From CAZCTC01 sp964501335 (GTDB lineage: Bacteria; Chloroflexota; Anaerolineae; B4-G1; SLSP01): 64,000 nucleotides of DNA. Location of the stretch: the NCBI GenBank assembly GCA_964501335.1, contig CAZCTC010000046.1, positions 1-64,000 of the forward strand. Reading direction: 5' to 3'. The position numbers and the translations under genes were made by a program. The notes under the pieces are model-generated. The model saw nothing but the letters and a program-made list of their open reading frames with translations. It did no database searches and was not told where the DNA came from. How positions within the stretch are numbered: position 1 is the stretch's first letter; each line of letters starts with the position of its first letter. Positions 58,847 through 64,000 of this stretch are shown here, piece after piece.

Positions 58847-60109
58847 ATGCAAATCACAATTTTAAACGGCAATCCGGAAGGTGGATCTCCCGCCTTCGAC
58901 CAGTATGTCCAGCAGGTCAGCACAGCCTGTACCACCCGGGGTGACACAGTCAAAATCCTCGAAATTCGCAAACTCAACCTCAACTACTGCATCGGCTGCT
59001 TCGGATGCTGGAACAAAACTCCCGGCGAATGCCTCTTTCGTGACGATTCTGCCGAATTAGATCGCTCAATCATCCAATCTGATTTCGTCCTCTTTGCCGC
59101 TCCTTTGAAAATGGGATTTCCCAGCGCCCTGCAAAAAAAAGCCATGGACCGTTCCATTCCTCTGATCCATCCCTATTTTGAAGCCGTCTACAATGAATCC
59201 CATCACATGAGACGCTACGATCGCTACCCCAGAATGGGCTTGCTGATAGAACGCGAAGCCGATACGGACGCCGCCGATCTGGAAATTGTCACTCAAATCA
59301 TGGCCCGGATGGCACTCAATATGAAATCCCGGCTGGAATTTTCCCTCACCACTGAAACACCCACCGCTGAAATCGCCCAACAATTTCATACTGCTACAGA
59401 AAAACTGCTCTTTTCCTTCAAAGTGGAACCGACCGTTGGTCAACGCATCACCCCGCCCAAACGCCTGACCCTCATCAACGGTTCGCCCCGCGGCCCCAAA
59501 GGCAACACCCCCATCATGCTGCGAGAGTTCGCCGCCGGCTTCGGCGGCCCCTCAGAAACCTTCCACCTGATGCCCGTCAAAAACATGGATGCCGCCGTGG
59601 CCGCCTTTGCCGCCGCTGAATGCGTCTGGCTCGGATTCCCGCTCTACACCGATGCCATGCCGGGAAGCGTCAAACACTACATCGAAGCCCTGGAACCCTT
59701 CAAAGGTCGCCCCAACAACCCGGCCCTGGGCTTCATGGTCCAATCCGGCTTCCCCGAAGCCGCCCACTCCCGCTACATCGAACGTTATCTGGAAAAACTG
59801 GCCCATCGCCTGGGCTGCGCCTATGCCGGCACCATCGTCAAAGGCAACGGCGAAGGGATTCGACTCATGTCCGACTCATACAACCGCAAACTTTTCCAGG
59901 ATCTACGCCAGTTAGGACAGGGACTGGCCAGCCAGGGCACATTAGATCCTCAGGTGCTACGCCGCGTCGCCGGCGTGGAACGCTATCCCACCTACCTCAT
60001 GCCCCTCCTCAAACTCTTCGTAAAATTGCCCATCGCCACCATGTACTGGGACAGCGAATTGAAAAAGAACGGCGCCTACGCCCAACGTTTTGCCCAACCC
60101 TACAAATAA
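58847..60109 (+). CDS. Double flavodoxin-like NAD(P)H oxidoreductase
   Basis: 420 aa; AGAGGGG ribosome site. Two related flavodoxin-fold halves: residues 1-195 begin ITILNGNPEGGSPAF and carry CIGCFGCWNKTPGEC (Cys-rich, as in iron-sulfur flavoproteins and NADPH-dependent FMN reductases of the WrbA/IsfA style); residues about 205-415 begin LTLINGSPRGPKGNT and lack the Cys cluster. Each has a phosphate-binding loop for FMN. Likely a cytosolic flavin oxidoreductase; substrate unknown. Divergent from the ABC-F gene, whose promoter region it shares. Confidence 0.8.
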   Translation: MQITILNGNPEGGSPAFDQYVQQVSTACTTRGDTVKILEIRKLNLNYCIGCFGCWNKTPGECLFRDDSAELDRSIIQSDFVLFAAPLKMGFPSALQKKAMDRSIPLIHPYFEAVYNESHHMRRYDRYPRMGLLIEREADTDAADLEIVTQIMARMALNMKSRLEFSLTTETPTAEIAQQFHTATEKLLFSFKVEPTVGQRITPPKRLTLINGSPRGPKGNTPIMLREFAAGFGGPSETFHLMPVKNMDAAVAAFAAAECVWLGFPLYTDAMPGSVKHYIEALEPFKGRPNNPALGFMVQSGFPEAAHSRYIERYLEKLAHRLGCAYAGTIVKGNGEGIRLMSDSYNRKLFQDLRQLGQGLASQGTLDPQVLRRVAGVERYPTYLMPLLKLFVKLPIATMYWDSELKKNGAYAQRFAQPYK

Positions 60110-60159
60110 AAAATCCTTCACCCCGAAAATAAGCCCCCTCACCCCTATACCAAAAAGCC

Positions 60160-60274
60160 CATATTTTCGGCGGCTTTCTGAAGCCGCCGAAAATATGAAT
60201 AAAAATAACCCTCTCCCTGCTTCGCACCGCGCGTCGCCACCCCCCTTCACCCCCCCCTTGCGGGACGCGAAAAG
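60160..60274 (+). repeat. Dispersed hairpin element
   Basis: Hairpin 60160-60197 (CATATTTTCGGCGGCTT and complement), AATAAAAATAACCCTCTCCC, CACCGCGCGTCGCC and TTGCGGGACGCGAAAA. Confidence 0.8.
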
Positions 60275-60282
60275 CTCATAAC

Positions 60283-60320
60283 GATAATTGGGCCTGCCTT
60301 CCCAGGCAGACCCAATTATC
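60283..60320. repeat. Inverted repeat before greA
   Basis: GATAATTGGGCCTGCC / GGCAGACCCAATTATC, one mismatch, directly upstream of the greA promoter. May end transcription from the left or belong to another repeat type. Confidence 0.45.
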
Positions 60321-60330
60321 ACCAAAACAA

Positions 60331-60358
60331 TTGTCACCCGTTGGGATTGTGGTAGAAT
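60331..60358 (+). promoter_or_regulatory. greA promoter
   Basis: TTGTCA (60331-60336), 16 bp, TAGAAT (60353-60358). Confidence 0.6.
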
Positions 60359-60390
60359 ACCTGAACCCAATCCTTTGGGAGGTACTATTC

Positions 60391-60867
60391 ATGGAAAATC
60401 CAAAACCGGTTTACTTAACGCCGGAAGGCCTCTCCTCGCTCCAAAAAGAGCTGGATGAGTTGATCTCTGTCCGTCGTCCAAACCTGGCCGCCCGTCTCCA
60501 TGATGCCATCAAACAGGGTGACCTTTCCGAAAACGCCGACTACATCGCCGCCAAAGAAGAACAGGGCTTCCTGGAAGGACGCATCCTCGACATCCAGGCC
60601 ATGCTGCGCAACGCCGTCATCATCGATCCCAACAAACAAAGCGATGGACGCGCCACCATTGGGAGCACCGTCATCGTCGCCGAAGAAGGAACGGACGATC
60701 AGGAAACCTATCATATCGTCGGAGCAACCGAAGCCGACCCCACCCGAGGGCGCATCTCCAACGAATCGCCGTTGGGCCAGGCCCTCCTGGGACGCCGCAA
60801 AGGAGAAATCATCTCCGTCCGCGCCCCCGCCGGCCGTATCAATTTCAAAATTCTGGAAGTCCGCTAA
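60391..60867 (+). CDS. greA: Transcription elongation factor GreA
   Basis: 158 aa from the ATG at 60391 (GGGAGG upstream); the longer frame would include the promoter. N-terminal coiled coil with the catalytic acidic tip GDLSENADY (D43/E46 region), GFLEGRILDIQ, then the FKBP-like C-terminal domain with SPLGQALLGRRKGE. It reactivates backtracked RNA polymerase by stimulating transcript cleavage. Single gene with its own promoter and terminator. Confidence 0.96.
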   Translation: MENPKPVYLTPEGLSSLQKELDELISVRRPNLAARLHDAIKQGDLSENADYIAAKEEQGFLEGRILDIQAMLRNAVIIDPNKQSDGRATIGSTVIVAEEGTDDQETYHIVGATEADPTRGRISNESPLGQALLGRRKGEIISVRAPAGRINFKILEVR

Positions 60868-60896
60868 CGTTTTTCAAGCCTGACGACTGATAAAAT

Positions 60897-60937
60897 AAAA
60901 AATTTCACGCCCCGGCTTTACCGGGGCGTGAAATTTT
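60897..60937. terminator. Two-way terminator between greA and nrdJ
   Basis: AAAAAATTTCACGCCCCGG-CTTTA-CCGGGGCGTGAAATTTTTT; A/T tails on both sides serve both convergent genes. Confidence 0.9.
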
Positions 60938-60951
60938 TTTATAAAAGAATG

Positions 60952-63513
60952 TTAGCACTCACTGTGCCCGCAGGCATAACACCGCCGGCATCCCTCCGTA
61001 TAAACCATCGTCGCCTGCCCGCAGCTCGGACAGAGATCGCCGATCTGCGCCGCCGGAGCAACCTTCACCTTCGCCTCCGGCGCCGGCTTGGGCGGCGCCA
61101 ACGGAGCCCGCCCCGACGGCTCGACATCTTCAGCCGCCCCTTCATCCAGATACTCCCGCAAAATCCGGGAAACGCCGTCCGGCAGGCTCAACACCCGCTT
61201 GTGACCGAAGCCCAGCGGCCGCCCCCCCCCGATACTCTCCAGCTGCCCGGCCACCACCTCCAACCGTTCCCGTGGCGGCCATGCGGAAGGCATCCGCAGG
61301 ATCAACGAAATCAGCCGGCCGATTGCTTCCGCCACCGCCGCCGTATCCGATCCCGCCTTGCCCACATTGAGAAATACCTCGAACGGTTGATTGTGCCCGT
61401 TCAGATTCAACGTCACATAGGCGGTTCCCAACGGTGTAGGAATCCGGTAAGTCCGCCCGGCCAGGCATTGCGGCCGGGGCCGCATCGTCTGCGTGGGCCA
61501 GTCTGGAACCGCAGCCGGAGCAGCCACAGGGGGTTCCGGCGCCTGCTTCTGCTGACGCGTCGCCTCAGTCTGCAACACTTCGCTCTCCCGCGAACCGGCC
61601 ACATACACCGTCAACCCTTTACACCCCAAACGCCAGGCCAGCAAAAAGGCCTCTCGCACATCGTCAGGCCGGGCCGACGCCGGGAAATTGATCGTCTTGC
61701 TGATGCTGGCATCCGTAAAAAGCTGTAGCGCCGCCTGCATCCGGATATGCCCCTCCGCCGGGACATCTGCCGCCGTCACAAAGACAGTCCGCAGCGCCGC
61801 CGGCACCTCCGTCACATCCTGACAACTCCCGCTGATTGCCACCTGCTGCAAAATCCGCTCCCGGGCCGTCTCATCCAATCCTGCCGCAGTCAACGCCTGC
61901 ATAAAAGCCGGGCTGCTGTACCGCAACGTCAACGGATGTCCCTCATCGATAACCTGACGGGTATAAGCCAGAGCGAAAACCGGCTCGCAGCCATACCCTT
62001 CCGTCCCGACCACCGTCGCAATCGTTCCGGTCGGCGCCACCGTCAGCTGCGTCGCATTGCGGATACCATGCGCTCGCAGCCCGTCCATCACACTCTCCCA
62101 GTTCAACGCCGGCCGGCCCCAATCGTGCTGCGGCCCCTTGTCCAACCATTCCGGCCAGACCGGCGGATTCCACCGCAAAAATTTGGGGTCATAAACACTG
62201 CCCTCGATAGCCGGGAAAGGCCCCCGCTCCTCGGCCAGCGCAATGCTCGCCTGCATGGCATGGTAACGCACAAACTCCATCACCTGCGCCGCCAGTTCCT
62301 GCCCTTCAGGGCTGCCGTAACGCACCCCCATATGGTACAAAAGATCGGCCAGCCCCATAATTCCCAAACCAATCCGCCGGGCTCGTTGCGCCGTCTCTTT
62401 CAACAACGGCACAGCCGGCACATAGGAATTGACTGAAACCACATCATCGAGAAACCGGGTCGCCACAATCGCACTTTCCGCCAGCTTTTCCCAATCGACG
62501 GCAGGCTGCCCCTCTTCAGTCCGCTTCAAGTGGCGGGCCAGATTCAAAGAACCCAGACAACAGCTCTCATTAGGCAGCAGAAACTGCTCCCCGCACGGAT
62601 TGGTACTCTCATACTTCCCCATATTGGGCGTGGGATTCCCCCGCTGAGCCGCATCGAGGAACAACATCCCCGGCTCACCGTTGCGCCAGGCCTGCTTCAC
62701 ACAACGCTCAAAAAGCTCACGCGCCTTCACCTTCCGGTAAACGGGAATCGGTAGCCCCACTTCAGCAGCATCTTCCAGTGTCCCACGGAAATTTCGATAG
62801 TGGGGATGGTTCACATCAGGAAAACGCAATTCCCATTCGGCATCCTGTTCGACGGCCTGCATAAACGCATCCAACACGCCGACAGAGATATTGAAATTAT
62901 TGATAGCTTTTTCATCCGTCTTACAACCGATAAAATCTTCGATATCGGGATGATCTACCCGCAACGTCGCCATATTAGCGCCGCGCCGGCTTCCTCCCTG
63001 CGCAATTTCGCCGAAGGCTTTATCATACACCCGCAAAAAACCGATCGGACCGGTCGCCTTGCCCATACTGGAAACCACCAGCGCATCGCGTGGGCGCAGC
63101 CGGGAAAACGAAAAACCGTTTCCGCCGCCGGTCTGCTGAATCAAAGCCGCATCCCGCAAACTCTGGAAAATTCCACCGGGAAACCGGCCCATATCGTCCT
63201 CCAGCGGCAACACAAAACAGGCCGCCAGTTGACCTAAAGGAGTTCCGGCTCCGGTAAATGTGGGGGAATTGGGGACAAATCGCAGCGTCGTCAACAACCG
63301 ATAGAAAAATTCTTCCGCCTCAGCCGCCCGCCCTTCCAGCTCACCCTGGGCTACATGGTGCGCTACCCGCCGAAACATCTCCGCCGGAGTCTCAATCGGT
63401 TCTCCGTCCGGCCCTTTTCGCAAATAACGCTTGCGCAACACCGTGTACGAATTTTCAGAGAACGATTGATTGAGTTCGACATCGGAGAGCACAGGTGCGT
63501 CAATGAGGGTCAT
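60952..63513 (-). CDS. nrdJ: Coenzyme-B12-dependent ribonucleotide reductase (class II)
   Basis: 853 aa from the ATG at 63513 with CAGGAGGT upstream. Class II RNR: LIQQTGGGNGFSFSRLRP, active-site loop NPCGEQFLLPNESCCLGSLNL-type segment (NPCGEQFLLPNESC), glycyl-free catalytic core, a TSCPD domain (about 700-790) and a C-terminal zinc-finger tail (CPSCGQ..C..CYACGHSEC). It makes deoxynucleotides with adenosylcobalamin and no oxygen requirement. nrdR, the RNR repressor, lies immediately upstream on the same strand with a 312-bp gap. Confidence 0.95.
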   Translation of the reverse strand: MTLIDAPVLSDVELNQSFSENSYTVLRKRYLRKGPDGEPIETPAEMFRRVAHHVAQGELEGRAAEAEEFFYRLLTTLRFVPNSPTFTGAGTPLGQLAACFVLPLEDDMGRFPGGIFQSLRDAALIQQTGGGNGFSFSRLRPRDALVVSSMGKATGPIGFLRVYDKAFGEIAQGGSRRGANMATLRVDHPDIEDFIGCKTDEKAINNFNISVGVLDAFMQAVEQDAEWELRFPDVNHPHYRNFRGTLEDAAEVGLPIPVYRKVKARELFERCVKQAWRNGEPGMLFLDAAQRGNPTPNMGKYESTNPCGEQFLLPNESCCLGSLNLARHLKRTEEGQPAVDWEKLAESAIVATRFLDDVVSVNSYVPAVPLLKETAQRARRIGLGIMGLADLLYHMGVRYGSPEGQELAAQVMEFVRYHAMQASIALAEERGPFPAIEGSVYDPKFLRWNPPVWPEWLDKGPQHDWGRPALNWESVMDGLRAHGIRNATQLTVAPTGTIATVVGTEGYGCEPVFALAYTRQVIDEGHPLTLRYSSPAFMQALTAAGLDETARERILQQVAISGSCQDVTEVPAALRTVFVTAADVPAEGHIRMQAALQLFTDASISKTINFPASARPDDVREAFLLAWRLGCKGLTVYVAGSRESEVLQTEATRQQKQAPEPPVAAPAAVPDWPTQTMRPRPQCLAGRTYRIPTPLGTAYVTLNLNGHNQPFEVFLNVGKAGSDTAAVAEAIGRLISLILRMPSAWPPRERLEVVAGQLESIGGGRPLGFGHKRVLSLPDGVSRILREYLDEGAAEDVEPSGRAPLAPPKPAPEAKVKVAPAAQIGDLCPSCGQATMVYTEGCRRCYACGHSEC

Positions 63514-63825
63514 CCAAACCACCTCCTGAATATAATTTTTTACTTATTTTTCACGATCCCGAAAACAACCGCCGTAAAAAATAAAGCCACATCCAGGCGC
63601 CTGGAAAGAAATACAAACAGCTCATAGGCGCAACAATAGATCACAGCCTGTTTCCAAACTGCGTGAAGGGAAAAACCGGATTTACCAGAACAGCAAAGGG
63701 GTGAAATTAGAAAATCTAGAAGAAAAAGCCCGGAAATTGCATCTCTTATTCAACACATCACCTCCAGGCATAAAACAGCCTGAAGTGAGAGTAAACAAGA
63801 AGAACCGACTATTATAAATTGGATA
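63514..63825 (-). other. Intergenic leader between nrdR and nrdJ
   Basis: 312 bases, AT-rich. On the minus strand a TATAAT-like box lies just after nrdR (about 63811-63816), then a possible short ORF (63682-63753), then about 165 nt with CCAGGCGCCTGG (63593-63604) before the nrdJ ribosome site. No cobalamin riboswitch box and no clear NrdR-box pair were recognised by eye. Confidence 0.45.
63682..63753 (-). CDS. Possible 23-codon leader ORF of nrdJ
   Basis: TTG start at 63753 behind a near-perfect TGGAGGTGAT ribosome site; peptide begins MNKRCNFRAFSS and ends at TAA 63682. The strong ribosome site is the only support; it may be chance or a regulatory leader. Confidence 0.3.
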   Translation of the reverse strand: MNKRCNFRAFSSRFSNFTPLLFW

Positions 63826-64000
63826 TCAGTGTCGTTGCAGGCGCAGGCGATCGATCTCCGCCCGCACCGATTCGAGGTCGCCTAACCCCAGATAAACGAT
63901 AGCATAACGAATATACGCCACCTCATCCAGCTTGCGCAACTCATCGATAATCGCATCCCCAATCACCCGGCTGGATACCTCAGAACGCCCGGTCTGCCGC
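63826..64000 (-). CDS. nrdR: NrdR, 3' end (truncated by window edge)
   Basis: 57 C-terminal codons on the minus strand, continuing beyond 64000: EVSSRVIGDAIIDELRKLD followed by EVAYIRYAIVYLGLGDLES, the typical NrdR ATP-cone end. NrdR is the zinc-finger/ATP-cone repressor of ribonucleotide reductase genes; nrdJ follows directly. Confidence 0.9.
   Translation of the reverse strand, partial: RQTGRSEVSSRVIGDAIIDELRKLDEVAYIRYAIVYLGLGDLESVRAEIDRLRLQRH

Noticed and set aside
13848..60197. Calling every intergenic hairpin a rho-independent terminator
   Set aside because: Most stems are flanked by A-rich rather than T-rich sequence on the strand read; only those with T runs were called terminators.
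63514..63825. Cobalamin riboswitch before the B12-dependent reductase
   Set aside because: No B12-box-like sequence could be found on the minus strand; a covariance-model search would be decisive.

Overview
The window looks like chromosomal DNA of a member of the Chloroflexota, most likely Anaerolineae-like. This is inferred from gene content, not from a marker gene. Supporting features are a coenzyme-B12-dependent ribonucleotide reductase next to nrdR, a minCDE-SEDS-gltX cluster, many Thr/Pro-linker lipoproteins, a giant DUF11/PKD secreted protein ending in a Tyr-Leu-Pro-Leu tail, a Pnkp/Hen1 RNA-repair pair, and intergenic spaces packed with short dispersed repeats. There is no phage, plasmid backbone, CRISPR array or intact insertion sequence.

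Layout. 1-5.9 kb: tandem promoters firing off the left edge (possibly an rRNA operon outside the window), a membrane glycosyltransferase and a STAND-type ATPase with about 21 TPRs, eight of which are duplicated as a block. 6.0-10.0 kb: hen1-pnkp, an RNA end-healing operon. 10.9-13.8 kb: a secreted LTD/C39-like protein and a lipoprotein. 13.9-16.4 kb: divergent EamA transporter and MocR regulator. 17.5-20.5 kb: an RsbR-like PAS-PAS-STAS protein converging on a MEDS-PAS histidine-kinase-like protein that lacks key ATP-site residues. 20.7-28.2 kb: tRNA-Lys, uppP plus a PBP lipoprotein, a serine hydrolase, a TetR regulator with a clear operator, an alpha/beta hydrolase, tRNA-Ser and a cohesin/LysM lipoprotein. 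28.7-34.6 kb: gltX, SEDS protein, minE, minD and minC, divergent from an MFS transporter. 35.4-41.0 kb: an unknown gene and a complete branched-chain amino acid ABC transporter (livJ/K, H, M, G, F). 41.4-47.2 kb: the giant DUF11/PKD surface protein. 47.4-56.4 kb: a phosphate/polyphosphate district: histidine kinase, OmpR/PhoB-type regulator, polyphosphate glucokinase, a small envelope protein, a regulatory region with 11-bp-phased repeats including a Pho-box-like site, an unknown protein, a CYTH-HD-CHAD triple fusion and two adjacent PPK2 kinases. 56.6-64 kb: a small unknown gene, an ABC-F protein behind a leader-peptide/terminator attenuator, a double flavodoxin-like oxidoreductase, greA, nrdJ and the 3' end of nrdR.

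The most unusual signals are: (1) about two dozen copies of a modular intergenic element whose hairpin stem differs from copy to copy yet stays self-complementary, with conserved flanking modules; (2) the polyphosphate gene set with its unusual fusion and phased-repeat promoter region; (3) the ABC-F attenuator; (4) a SEDS protein with Asn at the position of the catalytic Asp and a histidine-kinase-like protein with a degenerate ATP site. All coordinates, motifs and pairings were read by eye; no search or folding program was run.
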